Part shown: piece by piece, positions 12,501-25,049 of the stretch
How the letters are laid out: every line of letters starts with the position of its first letter
Position numbering within the stretch: the stretch's first letter is position 1
Assembly: GCA_947579605.1 (NCBI GenBank)
Contig: OX388321.1
Coordinates: 20,637,614 to 20,701,613, forward strand
From: Athripsodes cinereus
Lineage: Eukaryota > Arthropoda > Insecta > Trichoptera > Leptoceridae
Reading direction: 5' to 3'
DNA: 64,000 nt
The notes under the pieces: model-generated
Databases searched by the model: none
The model's input: only the letters and a program-made list of their open reading frames with translations
What the model was told of the DNA's origin: nothing
Made by a program: the position numbers and the translations under genes

Positions 12501-15500
12501 AAGACTTTTCTAATAATGACACTGGCTGTGAAAGCCTAAAATAATCCATTACAATATTGATTGTTGGATGGATCATAGATCAGGTACTGAAAGGACCAGA
12601 ATCAGAGAGCATGGTCCACGGACACCTAAAGTGATTACTGAAGCTAGCCTAGAGTTTGTAAGGATGCCATTCTCCCTTCTTCCGATAGTATTTGTGGAAT
12701 TTCGTTGCATTATGTAAATATAGTTCTCCAAATAAGATTAGATACCTGATTGGTTTTCTCATCTACACTTAGTGCTAAAACCCAGAAGAACACAAAAATT
12801 GTAAATACTATATCCCCCACATTGTGTCCCAAGTGGGGTAGGCAGAAAGGACGGAACGTCATATTAATCTATCCTAACATACTCTTCCTCCACATTCATG
12901 CGGTTTCTCATAGACGCACATAGATTTCTATTACTCAACATGCGGCTATACCTGAGAATTTGATCCACATAGTTAGGCCACTTCGTTCTCGAAAATTTTG
13001 GCATTCTTAATACTCCTTTTACCAGATAAATATATCCTCCTCGTCATCCTTTCACCATTTATTCATTCCACATGTCTAAGCCATCACTTTTGAATTGATA
13101 CAATTAATCCTTTTGATTAGTAAATATTCTAAACATGTTAAATGTGCTAGTGTATTGCTTTTACCTTGTGTATATTCCGAGGTTCCGTCCAGTGGATCCA
13201 CCCAAACCACAATATCCTCCTCTGCAATGTTCTCCAAAACATCCGGACATTTCTTCTTCAGAGCCTCCTGGTCGCCTTGAGTTATCAACCAATCACTAGG
13301 AACCTAAAAAAAATTTCGCATTAAAACAAACCAATTTTAAACCTTAATTTTTGTCTAATTGCATCTTTACTCCAATCGAGTCACAACATTTCTAGCACTC
13401 AGATGTCACAGGAACAGTGCATTGTGAAAGAAGGATGTCTTAAAACTAGTGTTGTGGAATTCTCGAGAAATTTACCGAGATAATAATTTTTTGAGAAATT
13501 TCTCGAAGCAGAGAATTTTCGGAGATTTTTTTTTATTTTTTATTTAACAGTATAATAATAATAAATATCTACTTTATTCAATCAATCAATAACAATGTAC
13601 AAATTTTGAGACAATTTTTCACCATTATGGCTACAATTAATTATGGAAACAAAAAAATGTTAGGTACCAACATAGTAAAAAGTGCTAATAACTGAGAAAA
13701 ATCTTGATGTTTGACACCCCACATGCCCATATTTAAGTAAAAAAAAATTGTAGGTACGTAGGTACATGGAAAAAAGTGTTAATAACCTCTGATCAATCAG
13801 GTTGGCTGCAAAATGTACTGGGCGAAAGGTCAAAATACCACTAAGAAAAATTATGGAGAAATTTCTCTTCCATCAGAGGAGAAATTATCGGAGAAATTTC
13901 TCGTTCTCGAGAAATTTCTTTGGTAAATTTTCTCTTCTCACATCACTTCTTAAAACCAAGACCATCATACTGCTTCAAAACTTTTAAAGAGCCATATCAA
14001 GGAATATTATAAATTCAAATTGTTAGCCTTAGGTACTGGAGGATCAAATTATGTTCCTGTGAAGTTCCAGGTAAAGAATATGCTTCCTACGTTTTTTAGT
14101 GTCGTGTAAAAGGCAAGTATTTGTAAACATCACATCTTCAGTTCAGTGATAAGGTATGCCATCCATCCTCAATGTCTTAACTTTTATTGGCACAGAGAGA
14201 AAGACATGCATGTTTGTTACAAGAGGCTGGTTCGCTGGCAACCCCACTTGTGGGAGATGTCAAACGAAACAGATGTTGGATGGATGAAACTAACTGATGA
14301 AGTAAATTTAATAAAATGGTAAAAGAATGTAACGAGTACTTCAATATCAGTGACTCCCTCCTCTCCGATTATTGTGATGTTTGGAAACTGATGTGCGAGA
14401 GATGCTACAATACATCTCTGTGCTGATCTGTCTGCTTCAGTTTGTAAATCATCTTTACCCTGAAACAAAAATACCTCTTTAATTTTAAGTCAAAGGATTA
14501 TACTTTTTGTTCAATTTGTATTCTTTCAATCTCTTGGAACCCCTTCAATTCCAAATTATTCTGCGCCACCAATTGAATCACCTCATTTCACAACATTTCG
14601 TGATACCTTCTGATGTCATTGTTATAGGAAAGAAGGAAGAGAGTCATCCAGGCAATCAGAATAATAATAATAATAAAGACAATTTCATAGAGAATAGAAA
14701 AACAATGCTCTTTTTTGCCAACTATCTTACATAAAATCTATCCTGAATAAATTTGGAGGGTGGTAGATGTCTATTAAGACAAAATGCCACCTGTTTAATA
14801 CTTGTATCATTCAAACCCATTCTTATACTGTTGTGAGTCATGCCACTTTATCAAGCTCAGAAGTAGAAGATATGGAAAATAAGTATCTAAGGGTAATATG
14901 GACCGGGATGAGAGGTGTGGAGGAGTTGTTTGTGCTGCCCAGAACATGATGTGCAAAAAAAAAAATTAAAAGCATTCAATAATTTTGTAAAATGCATTTT
15001 TATAAAACTTAACACAAAGAATATTTTTCCATAATTAGTTAAAAATAAATTCATAAATTTGTCCATTTGCAATATCAAACCACACATCACCAATGATGTT
15101 GCGATTAAATAAGTACACAGATGTTATAAAAAAATTGAAGGTTTCAATTCGGTTGACTGATTCACAGTTGACTCAGCAATATATTGTGAAATGTTCTATT
15201 TCTATTCAAATAATGTTATAAGGAAATAAAATAATAATGTGAATATGAATAGTTACACACTATTCAGTCACTACTAATATTTCACAGACAAATATATTAA
15301 ATTGTTACTGTTTGCATACATAAAACAAACGGATGGTGAATGGAGAATGAGAAATATTTACTTGTCTAAAAGAAAATGTCCAAGAAAATGTGGATGCCCA
15401 AAAATTACTTGGCTCAACCCCATGGCTCAAATTCTCAAAGATGGCTGTGCCTAGAGTAAGAATCGTAATCAGCATGTATGTATGAATGAGGAACTGAATA

Positions 15501-15748
15501 AGTGGTGTGCACTGTGCAATTGGTGTTTAACTCACAAGGGATATAATATTATAAGGGTAGAGTAGACATATTTCCAAAATGAATGCCCTGTTTTTATCTT
15601 GTAATCAACCATTGATAAATAGGCATACCTTCTCTACGATTCCCAATTCCCCCTGACTCATCACATCACGGATAATCTTCCCGGCTCTATTGGCTGCTGT
15701 TATAGAGGAAGCCATCACTCTCATCACCAGAGGAACACTCTGTGCCAT
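9563..15748 (-). CDS. BPNT1: 3'(2'),5'-bisphosphate nucleotidase 1 (BPNT1), five exons, complete
   Basis: Coding exons read on the minus strand are 15748-15629, 14459-14340, 13303-13165, 11077-10767 and 9823-9563. All have GT/AG borders and phases that close, giving 316 aa (human about 308). The family is Mg-dependent, lithium-sensitive and cytosolic; it dephosphorylates 3'-phosphoadenosine 5'-phosphate (PAP) to AMP, clearing the by-product of sulfation. Visible landmarks are the GEE triad at residues 72-74, the inositol-monophosphatase signature WVDPLDGT at 114-121 with metal-binding Asp116 and Asp119, the substrate-side motif TTSRSHSN in exon 4, RVGGAGYK at the exon 4/5 join, and the second signature WDTCAPEAILRAAGG at 252-266 with Asp253. 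The start MAQSVPLVMRV aligns with other BPNT1 N-termini. A possible 5'UTR acceptor (TTGATTTCAG) lies at about 15847. Introns are full of LINE and MITE debris. Nothing in the coding sequence looks broken. Confidence 0.97.
12418..12510. repeat. Interrupted palindrome in BPNT1 intron 3
   Basis: GAAAAGTTGTCTTCCGGGCTGAGT on the left pairs with ACTCAGCCAGGAAGAAGACTTTTC on the right, leaving a roughly 45-base loop. It resembles a small foldback element. Confidence 0.7.
12833..13078 (-). pseudogene. LINE C-terminal fragment in BPNT1 intron 3
   Basis: Plus-strand words AAGTGGGGTAGGCAGAAAGG, GAATTTGATCCACATAG and CTCGTCATCCTTTCACC match the copies at 20160 and 52430 (minus-strand coding sense ends in SAYPxW). 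It ends less than 90 bases from coding exon 3, so it sits close to the exon donor. Confidence 0.7.
13449..13950. mobile_element. Inverted-repeat element built of GAGAAATTTCTC words, BPNT1 intron 2
   Basis: The left flank (13449-13525) and right flank (13848-13950) both consist of repeated self-complementary GAGAAATTTCTCG blocks, with GTTGTGG / TCACATCAC ends in opposite orientation. The 320-base AT-rich middle is unlike the ends. Confidence 0.65.
14092..14272 (+). repeat. Copy of a dispersed repeat ending GCCACCCCACTTGTGGGA-like
   Basis: Member of the commonest repeat in the window: it opens with TTAGTGTCGTGTAAAAGGCA, passes through CAGTGATAAGGTATGCCATC and ends with CAACCCCACTTGTGGGAGAT. 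Sister copies are at 50497-50712, 51838-52055 and 22376-22510 (plus) and at 895-1090 and 2115-2440 (minus). Confidence 0.7.
15365..15520 (+). pseudogene. LINE C-terminal fragment in BPNT1 intron 1
   Basis: Reads TWLNPMAQILKDGCA followed by an RNRxxxC segment, the same motif order (TWLDHVxQILKDG, then KRNRRxCM) as the better copies at 20160 and 52067 but more diverged and broken by stops. Confidence 0.6.
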
Positions 15749-17264
15749 CTTTACTATGTTTCACGTCTTAACTATACAATTAACAGAATAGTATGAATAT
15801 CACAAAATAGCTGCTCAATTTTAATATGTGTCCTAGACGTGGCAATCTGAAATCAAGGAAATAAATAAACTATTTAAAAAGATATTTAACTTATTCCATA
15901 CGACTCAACAGTAAGAAAATATTACGCACAATATTTCTCAGTCAGGGTTAAGATTTAAAAATATATTCAATGATATCGAAATGAGAAATTAAAATAATTA
16001 AACTTTTAAAAATATAAATAATTTAGGTTTGAAATAAACTTAAACACACTCCAAACAGAAAACAATATTAGTCATAACTTTTCGATTTTCGAAGAGGAAA
16101 CACTATGAAAGTTCATATTTAAATTTAGATAATAAAAAATGAAACACTGTAAACTTTTACTTATTGTTATATTGATTAGAAGCTTTTCGGACATTGTAAG
16201 ATTATTACTGAGGATGAATGTATGTCCGAAAAGCTTCTAATCTAAGTGAAACTTTACGGTGTTTCATTTTTTATTATCTAAATTTAAATATTAGTCTCCG
16301 CTTCCGTGAGTCAACAATTGAGATGAATATATTCCCAGATATATCACATCCAAGTTTTGGGGTACTATGATGATAGACAAACAAATGCGTGCTTTTAATT
16401 TTAAAAAATATTTTTTTGCACAATAAAATTTAAAAAAAATATCACATTCTACATTTTGTGGTAAGTCACAAGAATTATTTTATTTATTTTATCAACTTAA
16501 CTATTGCTTTGTTTTACATTTGATAACATATAATATAACTTTATTAATTCGTTCCTTGTATTTTTTTCAATTTGATTTTTTGTCTGCATTACTTTAAACA
16601 CGCAAACGCAAAATAAATAAATAAAATTTTCAACTTGTTGGCTTCTGGAACAAGGCAAACTATATGACTGTGTTGTGAAGGTGGAATGGGTGACCATCTC
16701 TTGATTAAAAGTTTGGGACTACTACCTACCTTGTAATCCACCACTTTCAAGGTAACAAACTGCTGCTTTTATTAGATATGTTTAGAAAGCGATGAAACCA
16801 GTTGAACACTAATTGAACTAACAAAATAATCAATATTTTTATTTTCGAATAAAATTTTAATATGCAAGGCATAAACAAAAGTTGTGGAATATATGAAAGA
16901 AAACACAATTGGTTTTAGTTTTATTTTGTATTTAATTGTACAGTAACCTGGTATCTACTAATAAAATCAATCTCAATCGTCGTCTCAACAATGACTTTAT
17001 CAGTCAAAACCTGATCACTATATTATCAAATACAAAGCAAACCTAAAACCAACTGTGTTATTTTCCATATATAAACAGATTTTTACATAATAAACATCAA
17101 CTCAATCAATAAAGGTTGTGGTTTTAAGTAAAGAGATAAGTTAACCAAAGAATAGGTACTAATTAAATATCTTCAGATAAATTTATACTTACTAAAAAGT
17201 TGTGGTTTTAAGTAAGGAGATAAGTTAACCAAAGAATACTTAAATATATTGAGATATATTTATA
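15749..17264. other. Upstream region of BPNT1
   Basis: No gene. Just above the ATG is the presumed 5'UTR with a possible acceptor at about 15847. A foldback MITE occupies 16113-16292, with arms ATATTTAAATTTAGATAATA / TATTATCTAAATTTAAATAT and an inner TTAGAAGCTTTTCGGACAT pair. A direct duplication of GTTGTGGTTTTAAGTAA-containing sequence (about 17113 and 17201) precedes the hAT insertion. Confidence 0.55.
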
Positions 17265-17272
17265 CTAACTTG

Positions 17273-19246
17273 CAGTGGCGGCTCGTGACATCTAGTTTTG
17301 GCAGGGCAAAAAAAATCTCTAATTTTCGAGATAGAAAATAACTTTTTTCTCGTTCTATTTAAATGTTTAGTTTATTTTCGTTATTACTCAGAATTGATTT
17401 GACGTGCGCTTAGTATTATCACAGTCATTTGGTGTGTGTGATAGTGGGGGTAGATGGATTCTATAAACCATGAAATAACATACAATACCTAAACAATTGC
17501 CTGCCTTATACAATCATTATATTTTGCAACATATACTGTATAACGTTCTTCATATTAGGATCATACAACATGTTAATATTAATAAAAGATATCACATACC
17601 AATTTTTTATAAATAAAATCCATTCGACGATGTTTCGCTCCAGCAAAGGTGTCGATAACTTTTAGATTGAAATCATGCATTGAATTTATCATTTTCTTTT
17701 CAATGGATAACATAGCTAATGCATTTAGTCTATCTTGATTCATAGTGTTCCTCAAAAATGTCTTAACTCTTTTCAGCGTAGAAAAACATCTTTCGTTTTT
17801 AACAGTTGTCATTGGCAAAGTCACTATAATTGTCAAAAATTTTACACACTCCGAAAATATTTCACACAAGTTATTTTCCTTTATCTGTAATAAAGGCATT
17901 GCAACACTAGTACACCATAATCTTCTCTACTGTAAAGAATTTCAAATTCTGTTTAAAACTTAATCCTATTAATGTTTGGGTATTCTGTAATGGTTATCAT
18001 AATTATACTCTTCCACTGGATTTTTTTTATAATACGCGCTAAAATACTTTGTAATAAAAAGTTTTGTCGCAAATAAATGACCCGAAAATTGAAATTTATC
18101 CTTACACTTTGTTATGATGTTAACACAATAATTAATAATTTATTAAGACAAAAATTTAATAACATCGCACGATTATGACGTGCTGTTCAATTCCTAGGAA
18201 AACCTGTAATAGGTGTATTATCACACTAAGTACACAAAATTGCCAATTTATTAACAACACCAATGTTTGACTATAACTATATTATTACAAAAAATAGGTG
18301 TAAAGATAGTTCTAATAATGAGAGCAAAATTTTTCTTATACAAAACCGACGATGATAATAACAAAATTATATAAAGGTACTGTATCGCATCAGAACTCCA
18401 ACTGAAAGACTAAAAGTGTTCATGCTATTCATTGAATATAAGAAAGATTTTTGTCTAAATATTAATTATTAACATGTGTTTCCACTTTGCAATAGAATGC
18501 ATTCAATCTATTCACACGATATAATATAATTATAATTTGTATCGAATATCACACATGTGACGAACCTTTCGATGCAAGTCAATAGTGAAACAAGTCAGAA
18601 GGGATAAAACAAACACATAAAAGTAAATGTATTTGTCATTGTTTTTACTACATTGTTGATTTTACTTAGTTAATTTGAAAAATGTATTTGTCTTGTCTGG
18701 TTTCACGAAATGTGTAGAAAAAATATTTTTTTGGAGTCAGATAATATACGTGTTTTTATCAGCAAACCATTGCTAATGTACACGACAATATTTGTTAGTG
18801 AGTATATGTGTTGTCCCTTTTGCCTCTAGAATATCACTGTATCGATTAGTTATATTCGAGATAATCTCCCTAGGGGCAAGCTTTAGAGTTGCCCCGATAT
18901 CATTAAAATCTTCATATAAAAAAACAGTAAGCATGTAACTACCTACTAAAAATCTTCATACATTCTTTGGGCAAGTCAAAAATTGTCCCGAGATGACATA
19001 TATATTCGTACCTATTAGGTGACAAGACTGAAGCGTTACATATACATACATACTTGTGCGTGTGTCAGTATGCAACTTGCAACAGATATGTATATTATAC
19101 AGTACTACGCAGCGCAGAGATCCAGTATATAGATTGCATCGTAGTAGAATTTTTAATTTTTATATTTTTCTGATATTGTTTTATGATTACAATGAAATGA
19201 TTGGCGGGTCATTGCCCACGCTGCCCATATGAACAAGCCGTCACTG
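17273..19246. mobile_element. hAT-superfamily transposon with intact ends and 8-bp target duplication
   Basis: The left end is CAGTGGCGGCTCGTGACATC; the right end finishes GAACAAGCCGTCACTG. Both are flanked by the identical octamer CTAACTTG (17265-17272 and 19247-19254), diagnostic of hAT insertion. At 1974 bp it is shorter than an autonomous hAT and keeps only the end of the transposase gene. Confidence 0.92.
17579..17899 (-). pseudogene. hAT transposase C-terminal dimerization fragment
   Basis: A 106-codon frame reads FLTIIVTLPMTTVKNERCFS, then TLKRVKTFLRNTMNQDRLNA and LAMLSIEKKMI. This is the hAT dimerization region (ERxFSxLKxIKxxLRxxMxxxRLxxLxxLxI). The catalytic RNase-H part is missing. 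It lies inside the element with the CTAACTTG duplication. Confidence 0.9.
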
Positions 19247-19812
19247 CTAACTTGATTAATAAAACACAGTTATTTTATTTTAAAGAAACTTAAAGCGAAA
19301 CATGAATATGTACACTGTGTGTGTCTGATACCTGCCACAGTTTAACAGACTGTAAATATAATTATTATAATTTAAATGCACGAATATTATTCAACACTCA
19401 CTCAATAATGATCACCCGACCATGAAACTATAAGGAAAACTTAGGAAACACAACGATATTACTAAAACATTGAACGTGAATCAAGGTTAATGAATTACTG
19501 TAAAAAAACATTTTCACAGTTACGTTGCAAGGGAGATAATTAGGAAGTAATAATAATTTCATAATATAAATATACAAACCCATAAAAAACTTTTACCTTA
19601 GAATATGCAAAAACTATTAAAAAAGAACGCAAATTTTCCCTTCATTCGAAGAAAAAGCAAAATGAAAAGTAGAAAACCACCAAATATCTTTAAAAAAATA
19701 ATGAACTGTCAATGTCAAATCTTTATAATTCAGTTTACCAACGCAATAAAAAAAATTATACGGGTTGTAAAGTTGGTGAGACTGAATATATTTTTGTCAT
19801 TGAGATTGTAAA

Positions 19813-21304
19813 GTAGCATTCACATTATTTCACTCTGGATACATGAACTAAAAGATTCGAAGCTATTTATCGAAAGTGAACACAATATTCACATTTGTTC
19901 ATCGGGTGCTTTCACTGTAATGTCCATGCATACGGTCATGTTTGTTCTCTTTAGTTTGGCGTATTTTCGTAAATAAATAATAATCAAATGAAAAATAGCA
20001 GCTATTAGAGTGATTCAGACTTGTCAATCATTTAGTGAAAAGTGTCAATAAACTTTTCATCCTGAGTGATCAGTCGGGATGAAGGATGAAATCGTTAAAA
20101 AAAATACAAAATTCGACCGGATTCTTACTCTCCAGGTAAAATACTATCTATCTATTACCTCACGCCGTGTCTTAGGTGGGGTAGGCAGAGAGAATGGAGC
20201 GCCATATAGATCTATACTTACATACTTCTTTCGCTTCCTCTACATTCATCCAGTTTCTCATACACGTACGCCGATTTCTCTTACTTAACACGCGGCCGTC
20301 CTTAAGAATTTGATCCACATGATCCAGCCACGTGGTCCTTGGATGTCTGCACTTACTCACACCCCTCTTTCAGATAGATACATTTTCTTCGTCATCCTTT
20401 CATTGATCATTCGCTCAACATGTCCAAACCATCGTAACGTCTTGTTTACGTGCATTCTATCCACAACACTCCTCTCACATTCATTTCTTCTCCTAATATT
20501 TCATTCTTCACTCTATCTCGCAACGTTTTACCAACCATTCTTCGCAGTGAACGTATCTTCAGAGTATTTGATCCGCTTTCGTCCTTCTTCAACCACGTCT
20601 AAGTTTCGCTTGTATACATAAATGTCGGTACCAGAATGGTATTGTGCACCAGCATTATTGCCATGTTCGACTCATTGTTATTGCTAACAATGGGTCCCGT
20701 TCACTCTAGCACTGGCGACTTTTCTTCTTTCGATGTCTTTATTGTAACTTCCATCCCTCGCAAATAGACTTCTCAAATAAACAAACCTGCTCATTCACTT
20801 GTTCTAAACAATCATCGTCAATCTTAATTTCACAAATCGTACTTTTGTTGTTTCTTTAGCACTTTCATCTTCGTTACATTAATTTTTAACCCGTTCATAC
20901 TACAGCTTTCGTTCATACAAGAGACAATCTCTTGTAAATCTCTTCCATTCTCAGCCATTAACATTAAATCATCTGCCTACATAAAAGTATTCACCCGATT
21001 CTCATTCAATTCAACACCAACATCCATCTCTTTCTTCAACACCAACATCCATCCCTTTCAGAGAAGCAGATGTCAAAGAATAGATTGAATAACCATGGAC
21101 ACATAACACAACCTTGCATTACTTCTTTAGTGAGAAGAAAACAAAAACATGCTAATGTATTTAAGTAGTTTGACGTATTACCGAAAAAAAATAGCACAAT
21201 AAATAAATAAATGAAAAATAAGACTTCTATTCATATCTTTTCATTTTGGAGTTTCATCCAGAGTGATTACTAAAAATACTGAAAGTGAACTAGTGTGAAT
21301 ACCA
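19813..21304. mobile_element. Inverted-repeat DNA element split by a LINE insertion
   Basis: GTAGCATTCACATTATTTCA at the left faces the complementary-type AAGTGAACTAGTGTGAATAC at the right. Internal words (GAAAGTGAACACAATATTCA, TTTGGCGTATTTTCGTAAA) are shared with elements at 42412-44262 and 44415-44580. The interior from about 20160 to 21130 is a LINE fragment. Exact ends and target duplication are not settled. Confidence 0.6.
20160..21130 (-). pseudogene. LINE reverse-transcriptase C-terminal half, frameshifted
   Basis: Minus-strand pieces in several frames give a continuous LINE RT tail, ending CRHPRTTWLDHVDQILKDGR, VLSKRNRRTCMRNWMNVEEA and RSILSAYPT. Further upstream come RMHVNKTLRWFGHVE and YLRSLFARDGSYNKDIERR. 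This is the post-palm segment of an RTE/Jockey-like LINE. Stops and frameshifts make it dead. Confidence 0.85.
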
Positions 21305-21579
21305 TAGAAAAATTTGTTTTTTTTTTTTTTGTAATTGCTTAATCCAAGTAAACAATCAAATATCTATGATTAATGAAATCACGATTTTACAAAATCTTTG
21401 AAATTGCCGCAGGGTTTTCCGCGTTTACCTGTAAGAATTTGACTTGTGACAATACTTGCGCAAATTTTGTCGTTTTGCTATTTTGCATTTGGAGGCAGTA
21501 TTTCGTAGCATTTTCGCAGTTTTATTTTAGTCTATCCTAAGTTGCCAGTAGTGTGTATCTTTTATTTACTTATTGGAAA

Positions 21580-24500
21580 ATGGCTCAATTTACACTTAGC
21601 GAAGTAGCTGGTTCAAGCAGAGTAGACGATGTAAGTATTAATGTATTGTTATTTTTAAGTGTCGTGCGAAACGCTTACTTGCAGAAAATGTAGTGATTTT
21701 GTTTATTGACTAATTTCATTTTACTCACGTTCAATGATTTGTTATACCCTACACATAGTGAGTGTGTTATCTTATCTAGTTTTACATTTGAATTATTTTA
21801 CCATATGCTTGAGTAATTGGCTCATGATAGATAAAACACTTTTTAAACCTACCCATCTTACCTATTTTTATCTACACCATCAACATATTTCCTACAGGAA
21901 AAGTAACTTGTGGACACCTATTTTGATGACACATAATTTGTAAAGAGTTTTTTTTAAATATTTTATTCCTCTAGTTTGATGAAACCAATATACACATATA
22001 ATTTTCTTAAGTATATAAAATTATAGAAATTAGTACTTTCAGAGTACAGGATTTGAAAACAGTACGGTTTGCGAAAAAAGAGTACAAAACTCAGTAAATG
22101 AGTACCTATAGTTGGTCACCTTAATTTATAATATATCGTCGTTGGATCAATGAAACCTCTTATGTGTCAATTTTTTTCGAAGATGAGATATTGGTACCAA
22201 ATTGTTCGGCCCGACGAGACGAATCGTTTGATACCAATGTCTCATCTTCGAAAAAAATTGACACATAAGAGGTTTCATTGATCCAACGACGATATGCTCT
22301 TTTTTATTATTTTTTTTAAGATGAATAATTGCTTATATTTATAATCTTAAATACATTCTCACGTCAAACTATACACTTGTATTGTGAGGATGGAATGAGT
22401 TGGCAGCGGGGCTCAAACATCTATGATTCAGTGATGAGAGATGCCACCCATCCTGAATTTGCATGTTTGTTACTTGGCCCCACTTGTGGGATATGCCATG
22501 ATAGTATAATAGTAGTAATTTGAAATGTTTCACATTCTCCTCGTTTTGTTCAACAATTTTAGAACCACTTTATACTTAGTCTGGTTCCTAAAAGGCAGCT
22601 GCCCACATCCATGCCATTTTCTTCATAGTTTTCCCACATTATCATGCTAATTTTGCCTACTTTCCTACTGTGTTAGATATCCTAGGAATCCCCGGGTATG
22701 GTTGATCTACTTGGAATTTGGTTGTCTGGATATCTCTGCGTTATTTGTGTGTAATTAAATATTATTTTTATTTCAGACATTGAAGGATGGTAAAATATAT
22801 GTGACATGTCCATTTGAAAAGTCACACAGTATACAAGAGGATGGATTACAATTTCATTTAGTTAAATGCGTAGCCAACTACAAGGATAAACTGACAACTC
22901 TTAAACATTGCCCTTTCGATAAAACTCACGTCATCAGCATATCCGAGATGGTCGACCATGTGGCCAACTGTCCCAAAAGAGAATTATTTGATTCTTATAA
23001 ATACAATATCAACGCTGTCGAGCCTTCTGTATCAATACCCGAACCACCACAACTAGATCATGTGGATGAGGACTGGAGTGATGTAAGTGATTTTATCAAA
23101 TATATTCGGGTTAGCTGGAAGACATAGCATTTTAGCAATAAACTCACCCTCTGTACATTGAATTGTATAACTGATATTTTTATGATACTTTATATAGATT
23201 TGTAATATTGTAACCAATGTACAGTGAAGAATAAAATAAATAAATAAATAATTATGAAAATATTCAATAAAACATATGTAGATATAGAAATAATATTTGA
23301 TAATAAAAAACAATGCTAAATATTCAATTCTCGATCTATTCACTGTGTCGGTGTTTAGGTAGTAAAATTCCATAGCGAAATAAATAAAACATGTGTTTTA
23401 TTCTACTATGGATTCACAATGTCCTAACAAAACAAAAGACATGTCTCTTTCTCGAGAATAAATCACATAGTAGAATAAAACATTTGTTTTATTTATTTCG
23501 TAAATACTGGATGGTTTTTCTTATGACATCAGGTGCTGGTGCCGGTGCTGGAATAGGAGTTCAGTTGTACTGTTTGTTTTAAAATATTCATCAGATAAAG
23601 AAATTTTGTTATAATTGAATGTACCAAATGAAATAACTTAAAACTAGTATACTTTTTAATCCACTGCCTTTAAACAGACACGTGAATAAGACACTGAAAT
23701 AAAAATTATTTCCATATATAAAAATTATCGCTAAGTACGGTTTGTCTACGGTCCCTATTCCATAATTTGACAACTCAAAGTTTTAATACTCTGAGGTACA
23801 GTGTATAGATGTTTTAAAACAGTGTGACAGTTTACTAAAACATTAAAAAAATATGTGTTTCCAATATAATAATAATCATCTCTATTCCACTAAATTAGTA
23901 TAGAAAGAAAAAAAACATAGTGTCATAACTACAGAACACATAATTTTGTGCGATGGGGGAGCTTATCACTAAAGCGCGATATCTTCCTACTAACCCATAT
24001 ATATCGTCGTTGCATATTCAAAAAGGGATATGTAAATTTATAAATGTTTTGACATTTCTAGAATAAATAGCTTATAATGACATCATAACCAATTTATAAA
24101 GTGATTCTTAGTATCAAGTAAGTATTAAAATTCAATACTTAAAGAATAATATCACATGCCAATAAAAAGTCCAAACAATAATTTTAATGACCTAATGAAC
24201 AGTTTTTAAAGAGTATTCCTAAATAAAAATGTTCACACCTACCTCTTTTTGAATATGCAACAACGATATGTAAATGTTCTTTAGAATTTCATGTTTGTGG
24301 AATCGAAAGATAGCCACTTTTTACAGATAATAAGGCAAAAAACTCAATTTTTATAAATTCGGTTACACTGAGTGTTCGAAGTATTTTTATGATAAACTTA
24401 TCACATGTAAGAAATACAAATGTTCAATAGCATTTATTTGTATTTTAATATTTGCTTTTGTTTTTTCAGTGCAACTATAACACGTATGAAATAGAAAAGG

Positions 24501-24601
24501 AAATCGCTGATAAACAAATTTACCGCAAGAAAATAGGAACAAAATCTGAAAAAAGGGAATTCAGGGAAAAGCAGAGAAATAAGCATGGCCAATCAAGTTA
24601 A
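21580..24601 (+). CDS. GTSF1: GTSF1/Asterix-like CHHC zinc-finger Piwi cofactor, three exons, complete
   Basis: Exons 21580-21630, 22777-23082 and 24470-24601 join in phase 0 to give 162 aa, close to the usual 160-170 for the family. Two U11-48K-type CHHC zinc fingers follow the short N-terminus: Cys28-His34-His44-Cys48 (starting CPFEKSH) and Cys62-His68-His78-Cys82 (starting CPFDKTH). An acidic linker carries a tryptophan (DEDWSD) at the end of exon 2; in known GTSF1 proteins the region after the fingers, with aromatic residues, contacts Piwi. The C-terminus is basic and helical (EKREFREKQRNK). Family knowledge: GTSF1 binds Piwi-clade Argonautes and is needed for piRNA-guided silencing; the fingers bind RNA. 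Here that role is inferred from homology. Donors are GTAAGT-type. Intron 1 contains a palindromic MITE and intron 2 a 269-bp MITE and a LINE tail starting about 20 bases after the exon 2 donor. Several AATAAA signals follow the stop. Confidence 0.95.
22030..22125. repeat. Solo end of the GGTGACCAAC hAT family
   Basis: AGTACTTTCAGAGTACAGGA through AACTCAGTAAATGAGTACC to TTGGTCACCTTAA matches the right end of the hAT-like element at 53499-53959. Only this end is present here (GTSF1 intron 1). Confidence 0.75.
22137..22308. mobile_element. Palindromic MITE in GTSF1 intron 1
   Basis: Two arms of about 70 bases are near-perfect complements: ATATCGTCGTTGGATCAATG at the left and CATTGATCCAACGACGATAT at the right, continuing through CGAAGATGAGATATTGGTAC and TACCAATGTCTCATCTTCG. 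The loop is about 30 bases. End sequence ATATCGTCGTT is shared with the MITEs at 24001 and 32244. Confidence 0.9.
23103..23245 (+). repeat. CR1-type LINE/SINE tail just after GTSF1 exon 2
   Basis: GGGTTAGCTGGAAGACATAG, a short hairpin, ATAAACTCACC and a final AATAAAATAAATAAATAAAT make the standard 3' tail of lepidopteran CR1-type LINEs. It begins about 20 bases past the exon 2 donor. Similar tails are at about 3736 and 47310. Confidence 0.75.
24001..24269. mobile_element. 269-bp MITE in GTSF1 intron 2
   Basis: Ends ATATCGTCGTTGCATATTCA and TGAATATGCAACAACGATAT are inverted repeats. The interior (ATAATGACATCATAACCAAT, AATATCACATGCCAATAAAA) matches the element at 32244-32579. Confidence 0.85.
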
Positions 24602-25049
24602 AAAAATTGACTCAGACACAATTAGTTTATTTTTTTTAAATATTTCAAATGTTTGTATATTATTATGTAAGATCAAAGAAATTCACTTACTTTTACAGAT
24701 AGATTTGAACTGATATTATTTGCGTTACCTCGGCTTGTGTCCAACTATATTTTCTAATTTAAATTCTAGGTTAAAGCATATAAACAAATGATTATGCAGT
24801 AAAATTTGAAGGCATATAAAGAAATAATTGTACAATGAAATTAGTTTTTCATCTAGCATGGCATCATTCCAGGTTTAAAATTAGTGAGTGAAGTTTGATG
24901 TATTGAGAATAATACATAAATTAATTAATTTATTATTTTGACATAAAAATAAATTGTAAATGCGCAGAATAAGCCATTAGCAGACTATTTAATTAGCTGT
25001 TTCAAATATCATTTGTTTTTCATAATTTGGTATTAGGTATGTAAATAAT

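Noticed and set aside
23053..23373. 106-codon minus-strand frame near GTSF1 exon 2
   Set aside because: Shadow of the GTSF1 exon and the following LINE tail; strongly skewed Ile/Tyr/Phe composition from AT-rich DNA.
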